From assembly GCA_003452935.1 (NCBI GenBank), contig DMMY01000004.1:62001-126000 (forward strand): 64,000 bases of DNA. The letters are read 5' to 3'. The notes below the pieces were generated by a model. The model was not told the DNA's origin, ran no database searches, and worked only from the letters and a program-made list of their open reading frames with translations. Shown here one piece after another: positions 16,917 through 25,872 of the stretch (its first letter is position 1; every line of letters starts with the position of its first letter). The DNA comes from Elusimicrobiota bacterium (GTDB lineage: Bacteria; Elusimicrobiota; Elusimicrobia; UBA1565; UBA9628). A program made the position numbers and the translations under genes.

Positions 16917-18080
16917 ATGGCGTTTTTCATAGGCCGTGACCGGGAGGCCCGCAGAGCCTACGGATTCGACGAGATCGCCCTGGTCCCGGGCGACGTCACC
17001 GTCAATCCAGACGAAGTCGACATCAGCCTCGTCATCGGGGACATCAAGCTCCAGATTCCCTTTCTCGCCTCGGCCATGGACGGCGTCGTGGACGCCCCCT
17101 TCGCCATCGCCATGGGCAAAGCCGGCGGCCTGGGAGTCCTTAATCTCGACGGCATCAATTCCCGTTACGAAAAGCCCAGGGAGGTCGTGGCCGCCATCGC
17201 GGCCGCCGGCCCCGAGGAAGCCACCCAGCTTTTGCAGGAAGTCTATCGCAAGCCCGTCAAGGAAGACCTCATCGCCCAGCGGGTCAAGGAGATCAAGGCG
17301 GCCAAGGTTCCGTGCGCCGTTTCCTGCATCCCCCAGAACGCGGATCGTTACGGCCCCATCGCCGCCGAAGCCGGCTGCGACGTCTTCGTGGTCCAGTCCA
17401 CCGTGGCCACGGTGCGCCATCAGGCCAGCCGCTACAAACCCTTTGAAATCGCCAAATTCATCAAGAAGCTCAATATCCCCGTCATCGTGGGCAACGTGGT
17501 GACCTACTCGGTATCCCTGGAGCTCATGGAGGCCGGGGCCGCCGGCATCCTCGTCGGAGTGGGCCCGGGCGCGGCCTGCACCACGCGGGGCGTGTTGGGC
17601 CTGGGCGTGCCCCAGGTGACCGCCACCGTCGACTGCGCGGCGGCGCGCGATTTCTTTCTCAAACGCTCCGGGCGCCGCGTTCCCATCATCACGGACGGCG
17701 GCATGAGCACCGGCGGAGACATCTGCAAGGCCATCGCCTGCGGCTCCGACGGAGTCATGGTCGGTTCGGCCTTCGCCCGGACCAAGGAAGCGCCCGGCCA
17801 GGGCTTTCACTGGGGAATGGCGACCCCGCACCAGAACCTGCCCCGCGGCACGCGCATCCAGGTCGGGATCACCGGCAGCCTCGAAGAGATCCTCTACGGC
17901 CCCTCCCGCCTCGACGACGGCTCCCAGAACTTGGTCGGCGCCCTGCGCACCTGCATGGGCTCGGTCGGCGCGTCCACCATCCGCGAGATGCAGACCACCG
18001 AGATCGTCATCGCGCCTTCCATCAAGACCGAAGGCAAGCTCTTCCAAAAAGCCCAGCGCATCGGCATGGGGAAGGGCTGA
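16917..18080 (+). CDS. guaB3: GuaB3-family IMP dehydrogenase-like protein
   Basis: This 387-residue protein is full-length for the GuaB3 family and lacks the two CBS domains of ordinary GuaB. The start MAFFIGRDREARRAYGF has GGAGG 6 bases upstream. The catalytic cysteine loop reads GVGPGAACTTRGVLGLG, where IMP dehydrogenase has GPGSICTTR, and the phosphate site follows at TDGGMSTGGDICKA. The C-terminus, KLFQKAQRIGMGKG, is typical of GuaB3 from cyanobacteria and actinobacteria. It should oxidise IMP to XMP with NAD in the cytoplasm. It heads the purine operon and overlaps guaA by one base (TGATG), so the pair would take IMP to GMP. No second IMP dehydrogenase is seen here. Confidence 0.92.
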   Translation: MAFFIGRDREARRAYGFDEIALVPGDVTVNPDEVDISLVIGDIKLQIPFLASAMDGVVDAPFAIAMGKAGGLGVLNLDGINSRYEKPREVVAAIAAAGPEEATQLLQEVYRKPVKEDLIAQRVKEIKAAKVPCAVSCIPQNADRYGPIAAEAGCDVFVVQSTVATVRHQASRYKPFEIAKFIKKLNIPVIVGNVVTYSVSLELMEAGAAGILVGVGPGAACTTRGVLGLGVPQVTATVDCAAARDFFLKRSGRRVPIITDGGMSTGGDICKAIACGSDGVMVGSAFARTKEAPGQGFHWGMATPHQNLPRGTRIQVGITGSLEEILYGPSRLDDGSQNLVGALRTCMGSVGASTIREMQTTEIVIAPSIKTEGKLFQKAQRIGMGKG

Positions 18081-19717
18081 TGGCCTCGGCGCCCAAAGCG
18101 CCGAGGCCCACGGCCCCCCTCGGCGGGGGGCCGTCGCGCCGTCCGGGATGGACGAAGGAATCCGTTCCCGTTTCCCCTCCCCCCGCCCAAAGCATCCTCA
18201 TCCTGGACTTCGGCAGCCAATACACGCAACTCATCGCGCGCCGCTTGCGCGAGCTCGCGATCTACGCCGAGATCCTGCCCTATTCAGCGACCCCCGAAAC
18301 CATCCTCGCCCGCTCGCCCAAAGGCATCATTCTCTCGGGCGGCCCGGACAGCGTGCATCGCAAGGGCAGCCCGCAGCCTGATCCGGAGGTCTTCCGCCTG
18401 GGGCTTCCCATCCTGGGCATATGCTACGGGATGCAGCTCCTGGTCTGCCTGCACGGCGGCGCCGTGGCGCCGGCGCGCCGGCGCGAATACGGCCACGCCG
18501 ATCTTCGCATCCAGGGAGACTCGCCGCTTTTTAAGGGCATTTCCACCCGCCTGCAGGTCTGGATGAGTCACGGCGACGCGGCCCAGCGCCTCAACAACGG
18601 CTTCAAGGTCCTGGCACGCACCGCTACCGCGCCGTTGGCGGCCATCGGCGATGAAGCCCGGCGCTGGTACGGGGTGCAGTTCCATCCCGAGGTGGCGCAC
18701 ACGGCCGAGGGCGGACGCATCCTGGAAAATTTCGCGCGCCGCATCTGCGGGATAACGCAGCGTTGGACCATGGCCTCGCTGCTCAAAAGCCAAATCGCCG
18801 AGATCAAGGCCCAGGTTGGAAGCCAATCCGTGGTCTGCGCCCTCTCCGGCGGGGTGGATAGCGCGGTGGCCGCGGCACTTATCCACCGCGCCATCGGCCG
18901 TCGTCTGCACTGCATATTCGTCGAGACCGGCCTAAGCCGCCTGGGCGACCGGGACCGCGTGGAGAAGTACCTGGGTCGAGCTCTCGGCCTCAACATCAAA
19001 ATCGCGGATGCCTCCGCCCTCTTTTTGCGCAGGCTCGCCGGGGTCTCGGACCCGGAGCGCAAACGCAAGATCATCGGCCGGACCTTCATCGAAGTCTTCG
19101 AAGCCCAAGCCCGGCGGCTGCCCGACGTTGCCTTCCTGGCCCAGGGGACCCTTTATCCGGACGTCATCGAATCCGTATCGGTGCATGGCCCGTCGGCGGT
19201 GATCAAAAGCCACCACAACGTGGGCGGCTTGCCCAAAAGGATGAAGCTCAAGCTCGTCGAGCCCTTGCGCTATCTTTTCAAGGACGAGGTCCGCCGCCTG
19301 GGCGCGGAAATGGGCCTGCCCAACGAGATCCTGCGCGCCCACCCTTTTCCGGGGCCGGGCCTCGCCATCCGGGTCCTGGGAGCCGTGACCCGGCAACGCC
19401 TCGACGTCATTCGCAACGCCGACGCCATCCTGCGCCAGGAGCTGCACGCCTCGGGCTGGTACGACCGCGTCTGGCAGGGCTTTACCGTGCTTCTGCCCGT
19501 GCGCTCCGTGGGCGTCATGGGCGACTCGCGCACCTACGAGAACGCCGTGGTCCTGCGCTGCGTCGGCAGCCGCGACGGCATGACCGCGGACTGGTCGCGC
19601 CTGCCCCATGATCTCCTCCAAAAAATTTCCAGCCGCATCGTCAGCGAGGTCAAGGGAGTCAACCGCGTCGTCTATGACGTGACCTCCAAGCCTCCGGCCA
19701 CCATCGAATGGGAATAA
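18080..19717 (+). CDS. guaA: GMP synthase (glutamine-hydrolysing)
   Basis: The 545-residue enzyme converts XMP to GMP using glutamine and ATP. Residues about 39-230 are the class I amidotransferase with the nucleophile in GICYGMQ and the His/Glu in QFHPEVAH. The ATP-pyrophosphatase domain follows with the P-loop SGGVDSAVAA, and the C-terminal dimer domain ends PATIEWE. About 38 residues precede the first domain, more than in usual GuaA. They are encoded largely by a two-hairpin palindromic element (18082-18134). No in-frame start lies after that element, so the extension is probably translated. The ATG overlaps the guaB3 stop, and GGGGAAGGG upstream serves as ribosome site. Confidence 0.95.
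   Translation: MASAPKAPRPTAPLGGGPSRRPGWTKESVPVSPPPAQSILILDFGSQYTQLIARRLRELAIYAEILPYSATPETILARSPKGIILSGGPDSVHRKGSPQPDPEVFRLGLPILGICYGMQLLVCLHGGAVAPARRREYGHADLRIQGDSPLFKGISTRLQVWMSHGDAAQRLNNGFKVLARTATAPLAAIGDEARRWYGVQFHPEVAHTAEGGRILENFARRICGITQRWTMASLLKSQIAEIKAQVGSQSVVCALSGGVDSAVAAALIHRAIGRRLHCIFVETGLSRLGDRDRVEKYLGRALGLNIKIADASALFLRRLAGVSDPERKRKIIGRTFIEVFEAQARRLPDVAFLAQGTLYPDVIESVSVHGPSAVIKSHHNVGGLPKRMKLKLVEPLRYLFKDEVRRLGAEMGLPNEILRAHPFPGPGLAIRVLGAVTRQRLDVIRNADAILRQELHASGWYDRVWQGFTVLLPVRSVGVMGDSRTYENAVVLRCVGSRDGMTADWSRLPHDLLQKISSRIVSEVKGVNRVVYDVTSKPPATIEWE
18082..18134. repeat. Two-hairpin palindromic element, copy 1 (inside guaA 5' coding region)
   Basis: Arm pairs 18082-18092/18098-18108 (11 bp, perfect) and 18110-18119/18125-18134 (10 bp, perfect, with C6/G6) form two adjacent hairpins. 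The element starts two bases after the A of the guaA start codon and stays in frame, encoding PTAPLGGGPS. A related element lies before purC at 19742-19794. There is no T-run, so it is not a simple terminator. Confidence 0.7.
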
Positions 19718-19741
19718 AGGAAGATTCCTTGCCGTCGAGAC

Positions 19742-19794
19742 GTTCCTCGCCGCAGGCGAGGAACCCGACCGCCCCCCTACGAGGGGGGCGGTCG
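19742..19794. repeat. Two-hairpin palindromic element, copy 2 (before purC)
   Basis: Arm pairs 19742-19751/19755-19764 (10 bp) and 19766-19778/19782-19794 (13 bp, with C6/G6) form two perfect hairpins. Read in the purC frame the second hairpin encodes PTAPLRGGRS, almost the same peptide as copy 1 encodes in guaA. An ATG at 19708, overlapping the guaA stop, is in frame through this element into purC. Confidence 0.7.
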
Positions 19795-19812
19795 TTGTGT
19801 GGGGGTGGCCAT

Positions 19813-20697
19813 ATGCCCGACATCGCCGGCCTCGAACTCCTCCGCCGCGGCAAGGTCCGCGACGTCTACGCCTTGGGCGAACGCCTCATCCTCGTGGCCA
19901 CGGACCGCATCTCGGCTTTCGACCACGTCCTGCCCACCCCCATCCCGGGCAAGGGCCGGTGGCTGACCCAGGCCAGCCGCTATTGGTTTGAAATGACCCG
20001 CGGCGTCATCGGCAACCACCTCATCTCCGCCGATCTGGACGTGATCGCCCGGCAGCTGCCCGCGCCCGTCCGGCTCCCCCCGGCAGATTTCGCCGGCCGG
20101 GTCACCCTGGCGCGCCGCGCGCGCCGCATCGACGCGGAATGCGTGGTGCGCGGCTATCTGGCCGGATCCGGCTGGAAGGAATATCTCAAGACGGGCGCGA
20201 TATGCGGCCATCGGCTCCCGGCGGGGCTGCGGGAGGCGGACCGGCTGCCCGAGCCCATATTCACGCCCACCACCAAGGCGGACCAGGGGCACGACGAAAG
20301 CATCTCGCGGGAACAGCTCGCCCGCCTCGTGGGCCGTCAAACGGCCCGGGAACTCGAGGATCATTCCTTGAAGCTCTACGCTTTCGCGGCCGAGCGCCTT
20401 GAGGCTCTCGGCTGCATTCTGGCCGACACCAAATTCGAATTCGGATTCGTGGGCGAGGAAATCATCGCCATCGACGAAATGCTCACGCCCGATTCCTCGC
20501 GCCTGTGGCCGTCGTCCGCCTGGCGCCCCGGCGGCTCGCCCGAAAGTTTTGACAAGCAGTTCGTACGCGACTACTTGGAAAGCGTCCGCTGGGACAAGAA
20601 CTCCCCGCCGCCGGCGCTGCCCGGCGAGGTCGTGGCTGGAACGGCGCGGCGTTACGAGCAATATCTAAAAATCGTCACGGGGATGGCCAAGCCATGA
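19813..20697 (+). CDS. purC: Phosphoribosylaminoimidazole-succinocarboxamide synthase
   Basis: This 294-residue SAICAR synthetase joins CAIR and aspartate using ATP. Family motifs include LLRRGKVRDVYALG near the start, ATDRISAFDHVLPTPIPGKG, and the substrate-binding ECVVRGYLAGSGWKEY and TPTTKADQGHDE. I set the start at ATG 19813, which follows GGGGGTGG and gives the normal N-terminus. An in-frame ATG at 19708 overlapping the guaA stop would add 35 residues encoded by the palindromic element; this parallels guaA and may be the original start position. Its end overlaps the next gene by four bases (ATGA). Confidence 0.95.
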   Translation: MPDIAGLELLRRGKVRDVYALGERLILVATDRISAFDHVLPTPIPGKGRWLTQASRYWFEMTRGVIGNHLISADLDVIARQLPAPVRLPPADFAGRVTLARRARRIDAECVVRGYLAGSGWKEYLKTGAICGHRLPAGLREADRLPEPIFTPTTKADQGHDESISREQLARLVGRQTARELEDHSLKLYAFAAERLEALGCILADTKFEFGFVGEEIIAIDEMLTPDSSRLWPSSAWRPGGSPESFDKQFVRDYLESVRWDKNSPPPALPGEVVAGTARRYEQYLKIVTGMAKP

Positions 20698-21233
20698 GCG
20701 AAAGAACCGACGTCCTGGCCAAAGACGCGCACGCGCGGATCGGCCGGCACGCGCCGGGAGCCGGCGGCAGCTACCTCGTCGAAGTCAACCTCAAGCGCGA
20801 TTTCTGCGACGCCGACGGCCTTTCGGCTTTATGGATGCTGCACTGCGCCGGCGTCACCGCCGCGCGCGCCGTGCGCGTCGGACGGCTCTACGAGCTGCGC
20901 GGCAATCTCAACCTGGGGCACGTCCAAGTCGCGGCGCGGGAGCTCCTCTGCGACGGCGTCACGCAGGAATTCAGGGTCGGTCTTCCCGCCGCTTCTCCCG
21001 ATGGCGGCGGATGCTGGCGCGTCGAGGTATGGCTCAAGGCCACGGTCACGGACGCCGTCGGAGAAAGCGTGCGCGGAGCTCTCATCGAGCTGGGGCTCCC
21101 GGACCCGTCGGTCCGCTGCGGAGCGGCCTACCACATCGCCGGCAAATGCAATCGCAACCAGCTGGAGAAGGCCGTGGTCCGCTTCCTGGCCAACTCCATC
21201 ATCCACCGCTTCTCGGTCAGCGCGGAGAACTGA
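20694..21233 (+). CDS. purS: Tandem PurS: two PurS domains in one FGAM synthase subunit
   Basis: PurS normally has about 80 residues; this product has 179 and holds two PurS-like units. The first (about 26-97) reads SYLVEVNLKRDF and ARAVRVGRLYEL. The second (about 107-178) reads WRVEVWLKATV, VRCGAAYHIAGK and FLANSIIHRFSV, matching the LANTVIEDY end of known PurS. PurS bridges PurL and PurQ in formylglycinamidine ribonucleotide synthase, usually as a dimer; here one chain could supply the whole dimer. It lies directly before purL, overlapping its ATG by one base. The identity as PurS is strong for domain 2 and from context, weaker for domain 1. Confidence 0.8.
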   Translation: MSERTDVLAKDAHARIGRHAPGAGGSYLVEVNLKRDFCDADGLSALWMLHCAGVTAARAVRVGRLYELRGNLNLGHVQVAARELLCDGVTQEFRVGLPAASPDGGGCWRVEVWLKATVTDAVGESVRGALIELGLPDPSVRCGAAYHIAGKCNRNQLEKAVVRFLANSIIHRFSVSAEN

Positions 21234-23662
21234 TGCCCGAAACGCTCTGCCCTCAAGAAACGACGCAAGCGCCCGAATTCCCGGCCCTGAACGGGCTCGC
21301 GCCCAAGGATCTCAAGACCCTGAGCGCCCGGCATGGATGGTCCTTGAACGAATTGGAGCTCATCGCCATACAGGCCCATTTCCGCAGACTCAAGCGCGAG
21401 CCGACCCTGGCGGAAATAGAGACCTTGGCTCAAACCTGGTCCGAACACTGCAAGCACAAGACCTTCACCGGCCCCATCCGCTACACCGAGGGCAAGAAGA
21501 CCCGCCTCATCAAGAGCCTGCTCGCTGAAACCATCGTCGAGCCCACCAAACGGCTCAACCGGTCCTGGTGCCTTTCCGTATTCAAGGACAATGCCGGCAT
21601 CGTTTCTTTCGGCGCCAAATGGGCGCTGGCTTACAAGGTGGAGACGCACAACCATCCCTGCGCCATAGAGCCCTACGGCGGGGCCGAGACCGGCGTGGGC
21701 GGGGTCATCCGCGACGTCATGGGCGCCGGCCTGGGAGCCAAGCCGGTCTTGAACACCAACGTATTCTGCTTCGCCCCTCCGGACTACGAAGGGGCCCTTC
21801 CCGAAGGCGCCCTGCATCCGCGCCGCATTCTCAACTGCGTGGTGGGCGGGGTGCGCGATTACGGCAACCGCATGGGCATACCCACGGCCGCCGGGGCGAT
21901 CTGGTTCGACGACGATTATCGTCTCAATCCCCTGGTTTTCTGCGGCACCGTCGGGCTCATGCCCGCGTGGGCCGTAAAAAAGGAAGTCAAGCCCGGAGAC
22001 CTTATCGTGGCGGCCGGAGGGCGCACGGGGCGAGACGGCTTGCGCGGCGCCACATTCTCGTCGGCGGCCATCGAGGGCGCCCAGCTCTCGGCCGTGCAGA
22101 TCGGGCACGCCATCAATGAGAAAAAACTTCTGGACGCCCTGCTCAAGGCCCGGGACCGCCGGCTTTATCGGGGCGTAACCGATTGCGGGGCCGGAGGCTT
22201 TTCCTCGGCCGTCGGAGAATTGGCGGCCAAATGCGGGGCGCGCGTGAAGCTGGAGGCGGCCCGGCTCAAGGCCGCGGACCTGCGGCCTTGGGAGATATGG
22301 CTCTCCGAATCCCAGGAGCGCATGGTCTTCGCCGTCCCGCCCCGGAACCTCAAGGCCTTCCTGGAAATCTTCGCCGCCGAAAGCTGCGAGACCGCCGTGC
22401 TCGGGGAGTTCACGAACACCGGCCGGCTCCAAGTATCCTGGCAAGGCCAGCAGGTCATAGACCTCGACATGCGCTTCCTGCACGACGGCCTGCCGCGCGC
22501 CGAGAAGAAGGCCATCTGGAATCAGCCCAAGCCGGCGCCGGTCAAGGCCCCGGCGCACAAGAAAAGCCTGGCCCAGGTCCTCACCCAATGCCTCGCGCAT
22601 CTCAACGTGTGCAGCCGGGAATGGGTCATCCGCCAGTACGACCATGAAGTGCAGGCCGGAACGGTCATCAAGCCGCTCCAGGGCATCCGGCACGACGGAC
22701 CCGGCGACGCCTGCGTCATCTGGCCGCAGGCCGCGACGGGCAAGCCGGAGAATTTTATGGGCTTCGCGGTGGGTCATGGCATCAATCCGTCCTACGGAAA
22801 ACTCGATCCCTATCGCATGGCGCTGGCTTGCGCGGACGAAGCCCTCCGGAATCTTCTTTGCGTCGGAGCCGACATCTCCCGGGCCTCATTCTTGGACAAC
22901 TTCTGCTGGGGCAGCCCGGACGACCCGGCGCAGCTCGGGTCCTTGGTGCGCGCCGCGCAGGGCTGCCGGGACGCCTCCCTGGGCTTCGGCGTGCCCTTTA
23001 TCTCCGGCAAGGACAGCCTCTACAACCAAAGCCGGGACGCGCACGGCAAGGATCTCGCCATCCCGCCGACCCTGCTGATATCGGCCCTCGCCCCGGTCCT
23101 GGACGTGCGCAAGGCCGTCACCATGGACATAAAAGGACCGGGCAACGCCCTCTATCTGGTCGGCTGGACCTCGGAAGAGCTCGGAGGATCGTTGTTCCAC
23201 GCGATCTGCGGACGCTGCGCCAGCTGCGCCGTCCCCGCCGTCGATCCCAGGACGGCCGCGGCCGCGTTCAAGGCCGTGCAGGGCGCCATGGCCAAGGGCC
23301 TGGTCCTCTCCGCCCATGACCTTTCCGAGGGAGGCCTGGGAGTATGCGCCGCGGAGATGTGCTTTACCGGCGAATTCGGCGCCTGCCTGGATCTCGACGA
23401 GATCCCCCGCCGAGGCTCGATTTACGCCGACGAAGTCCTGCTGTTCTCCGAAAGCCCCAGCCGCATCCTCCTGGAGGTCGACCCCGATCATGAGGCGGCC
23501 CTGCTCAAGGCCTTGCGCCCGGCTTCGGTCAAGCGCATAGGCACGACCGTGGCCAACCCGGTTCTCAAGGTGACGGGCCTCGACGGACGGATATCCTTGG
23601 AGGCCTCGCTCTGCGACCTCAAGAACGCCTGGCAGACGACCCTGCCCCGGAGGCTGGGATGA
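21233..23662 (+). CDS. purL: Phosphoribosylformylglycinamidine synthase, PurL subunit
   Basis: This 809-residue protein is the synthase subunit of the separate-subunit type, slightly longer than the usual 720-760. It converts FGAR to FGAM with ATP and ammonia from PurQ. Motifs seen are LAQTWSEHCKHKTF, the active-site KVETHNHPCAIEPYGGAETGVGG, CGAGGFSSAVGE and, in the second half, AHDLSEGGLGV. A linker with many Lys/Pro/Ala (KPAPVKAPAHKK) joins the two halves around residue 435. The ATG at 21233 overlaps the purS stop (TGATG). It ends with a four-base overlap with purQ. Confidence 0.95.
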   Translation: MPETLCPQETTQAPEFPALNGLAPKDLKTLSARHGWSLNELELIAIQAHFRRLKREPTLAEIETLAQTWSEHCKHKTFTGPIRYTEGKKTRLIKSLLAETIVEPTKRLNRSWCLSVFKDNAGIVSFGAKWALAYKVETHNHPCAIEPYGGAETGVGGVIRDVMGAGLGAKPVLNTNVFCFAPPDYEGALPEGALHPRRILNCVVGGVRDYGNRMGIPTAAGAIWFDDDYRLNPLVFCGTVGLMPAWAVKKEVKPGDLIVAAGGRTGRDGLRGATFSSAAIEGAQLSAVQIGHAINEKKLLDALLKARDRRLYRGVTDCGAGGFSSAVGELAAKCGARVKLEAARLKAADLRPWEIWLSESQERMVFAVPPRNLKAFLEIFAAESCETAVLGEFTNTGRLQVSWQGQQVIDLDMRFLHDGLPRAEKKAIWNQPKPAPVKAPAHKKSLAQVLTQCLAHLNVCSREWVIRQYDHEVQAGTVIKPLQGIRHDGPGDACVIWPQAATGKPENFMGFAVGHGINPSYGKLDPYRMALACADEALRNLLCVGADISRASFLDNFCWGSPDDPAQLGSLVRAAQGCRDASLGFGVPFISGKDSLYNQSRDAHGKDLAIPPTLLISALAPVLDVRKAVTMDIKGPGNALYLVGWTSEELGGSLFHAICGRCASCAVPAVDPRTAAAAFKAVQGAMAKGLVLSAHDLSEGGLGVCAAEMCFTGEFGACLDLDEIPRRGSIYADEVLLFSESPSRILLEVDPDHEAALLKALRPASVKRIGTTVANPVLKVTGLDGRISLEASLCDLKNAWQTTLPRRLG

Positions 23663-24435
23663 AACGGCCCAAAGTCCTCATCCTGCGCGCGGCAGGCACC
23701 AACTGCGACCTGGAAACCTGCAACGCCTTCAATCTGGTCGGCGGCGCGGCCGAACGCGTCCATATCGACGAGATCAAGGCCGGCAAGGCGCGCCTGCTTA
23801 ATTTCGACGTCCTGGTCCTGCCCGGCGGATTTTCCTACAGCGACGACGTGGCCGCGGGCAAGATCCTGGCCAATCAGATCAAGCTCTACCTCAAGGAATT
23901 GCGCCATTTCGTGCGCCAGGGGCGGCCGGTGCTGGGAATCTGCAACGGCTTCCAGGCCCTGGTCAAGGCCGGAGTCCTGCCCTTCTCCCACGCGGGGGAA
24001 CAGACGGCGGGATTCACATCGAACGACTCGGGCCGGTTCGAGGCGCGCTGGGTGCACCTGCGGCTCAACACCCAGAGTTCGTGCCTGTTCTTCAAGGGCC
24101 TGCCCGAGATGATCGAGCTGCCCGTGGCCCACGGGGAAGGCAAACTTGTATTGAAATCCCCGCGCCAGCTCGAGGAACTCAAGAAGAACAAGTCCATCGC
24201 CATGCAGTATGTCAGCGACGACGGCAAGCTCACGGGCTACCCTCATAATCCCAACGGCTCCATCTTCAACATCGCGGCTCTGACCAACCCGGAAGGCAAC
24301 TGCCTGGGCATGATGCCCCATCCCGAGCGCTACACCGCAAGTTTCCACCATCCAAACTGGACCCGCCAAACCTTCGTCAAGGAAGGAGTGGGTCTGGAGA
24401 TGTTCCGCAACGCCGTGGAGCATTGCCGGGGGTAG
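23659..24435 (+). CDS. purQ: Phosphoribosylformylglycinamidine synthase, PurQ glutaminase subunit
   Basis: The 258-residue class I glutamine amidotransferase supplies ammonia to PurL. The nucleophile cysteine is in LGICNGFQALVKAG, the oxyanion loop is LPGGFSYSDDVAAG, and the catalytic His/Glu lie in MMPHPERY near the end. ATG overlaps the purL stop. Length is slightly above the usual 225-235, in keeping with PurQ variants that have an insert before the His/Glu motif. Confidence 0.95.
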   Translation: MKRPKVLILRAAGTNCDLETCNAFNLVGGAAERVHIDEIKAGKARLLNFDVLVLPGGFSYSDDVAAGKILANQIKLYLKELRHFVRQGRPVLGICNGFQALVKAGVLPFSHAGEQTAGFTSNDSGRFEARWVHLRLNTQSSCLFFKGLPEMIELPVAHGEGKLVLKSPRQLEELKKNKSIAMQYVSDDGKLTGYPHNPNGSIFNIAALTNPEGNCLGMMPHPERYTASFHHPNWTRQTFVKEGVGLEMFRNAVEHCRG

Positions 24436-24441
24436 GCGCCC

Positions 24442-25872
24442 TTGTGCGGAATCATAGGCATCATTGACTCGCCGGACGCCGTTTCGCTGACGCATCTCGG
24501 ACTTTTCGCCTTGCAGCACCGGGGCCAGGAATCCGCCGGGATCGCGGCGGCCCGCAACGGCGCGCTGCGGGGACACGCGGCCATGGGCCTGGTGTCCGAG
24601 GTCTTTTCCCAGCCGGTCTTGCAGTCGCTGGCAGGAGATTGCGCCATCGGCCACGTGCGTTATTCCACCACGGGCTCCAGCCACGTCAAGAACGCCCAGC
24701 CCCTTATATTCCAGACCGCGCATGGCCCCGTGGCCGTGGCCCACAACGGCAACCTCACCAACGCGGCGGCCCTGCGCGCGCAGCTCGAGCAGCGCGGCGC
24801 CATCTTCCAATCCGACACGGACACGGAGATCATCGTTCACCTCCTGGCTCGCGAAGCGGGTTCGATCGAAGAAGCCGTGATCAACAGCCTGCGGCAGGTG
24901 GAGGGCTCCTATTGCCTTCTCATCCTGACGCCGGACCGGCTTATCGCGGCGCGCGATCCCTACGGCTTTCGGCCCTTGGTCCTGGGAGAGCTCGGCGGCG
25001 ACCGGCCGGCCGCGGTCCTGTCGTCCGAAACATCGGCCTTGAATCTCCTCCAGGCGCGGCTGGTCCGGGAAATCGAGCCGGGAGAGCTGTTGGTCGCGCG
25101 CGGCGGGACCGCGCGCAGCCTCAAGCCCCTGGCGCCCAAGCCCCTCTCGCGCTGCGTCTTCGAAGCCGTTTATTTCGCGCGGCCTGACTCCAAAGTCTTC
25201 GGCCGCAACGTGCAGTCCGTGCGCCGGGAACTGGGCCGGGAGCTGGCCCGCCAGACCCGCGGCCTGCAAGCCGACATCGTGGTGCCGGTGCCGGACTCGG
25301 GGGTCTCCGCCGCCCTCGGATTTTCAGACGAATCGGGAATCCCCTTTGAGATGGCTCTGGTGCGCAGCCACTACATAAGCCGGACCTTTATCAAGCCCAG
25401 CCAGAAAATGCGCGAATTGGCGGCGCAGCTCAAACTTTCTCCCGTGCCCGAGACCCTGCAAGGAAAGCGCGTGGTCTTGGTGGACGACTCCATCGTGCGC
25501 GGGACCACGTCGCTTAAGATCACCAAGAGCCTGCGCAAGGCCGGGGCCCGGGAAATCCACATGGCCGTCTCCAGCCCGCCCATCATGTCGTCGTGCTACT
25601 ACGGCATCGACACGCCCCGCCGCGAGGAGCTCATCGCCAACCGCCACCGTATCGATGAAATCCGCAAATTCCTGGAGGTGGATAGCCTCCATTACCTGGA
25701 GCTCGACCGGATGCTGCGCGCCGCGAACGGCTGCCCGGCTTGCGCCGGCGACGACTCGCAAGGCTTTTGTTCGGCCTGCTTCACGGGACATTATCCCGCC
25801 CCCATCCCGGACTACGAGAACATAACCGCCGCCGAACCCCCCCGCCGGCCGCTGGAGTCAAACCCCCTATGA
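24442..25872 (+). CDS. purF: Amidophosphoribosyltransferase
   Basis: This 476-residue enzyme makes phosphoribosylamine from PRPP and glutamine, the first committed purine step. It begins at a TTG codon so that Cys2 (MCGIIGII) becomes the N-terminal nucleophile without a propeptide. The PRPP loop is VVLVDDSIVRGTTS. Cysteines in RCVFEAVYFARPDS, SSCYYGID and the C-terminal CSACFTGHYP match the ligands of the [4Fe-4S] cluster in the Bacillus-type enzyme, so an iron-sulfur cluster is likely. It starts six bases after the purQ stop and overlaps purD by four bases. Confidence 0.95.
   Translation: MCGIIGIIDSPDAVSLTHLGLFALQHRGQESAGIAAARNGALRGHAAMGLVSEVFSQPVLQSLAGDCAIGHVRYSTTGSSHVKNAQPLIFQTAHGPVAVAHNGNLTNAAALRAQLEQRGAIFQSDTDTEIIVHLLAREAGSIEEAVINSLRQVEGSYCLLILTPDRLIAARDPYGFRPLVLGELGGDRPAAVLSSETSALNLLQARLVREIEPGELLVARGGTARSLKPLAPKPLSRCVFEAVYFARPDSKVFGRNVQSVRRELGRELARQTRGLQADIVVPVPDSGVSAALGFSDESGIPFEMALVRSHYISRTFIKPSQKMRELAAQLKLSPVPETLQGKRVVLVDDSIVRGTTSLKITKSLRKAGAREIHMAVSSPPIMSSCYYGIDTPRREELIANRHRIDEIRKFLEVDSLHYLELDRMLRAANGCPACAGDDSQGFCSACFTGHYPAPIPDYENITAAEPPRRPLESNPL

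Noticed and set aside
18148..18381. ATG at 18148 as guaA start
   Set aside because: It is in another frame from the GuaA domains and leads to an Arg/Pro-rich shadow.
20831..21232. Upstream extension of purL to a start at 20831
   Set aside because: It overlaps purS fully in another frame and encodes an Arg-rich string; purL starts at 21233 in the stop of purS.
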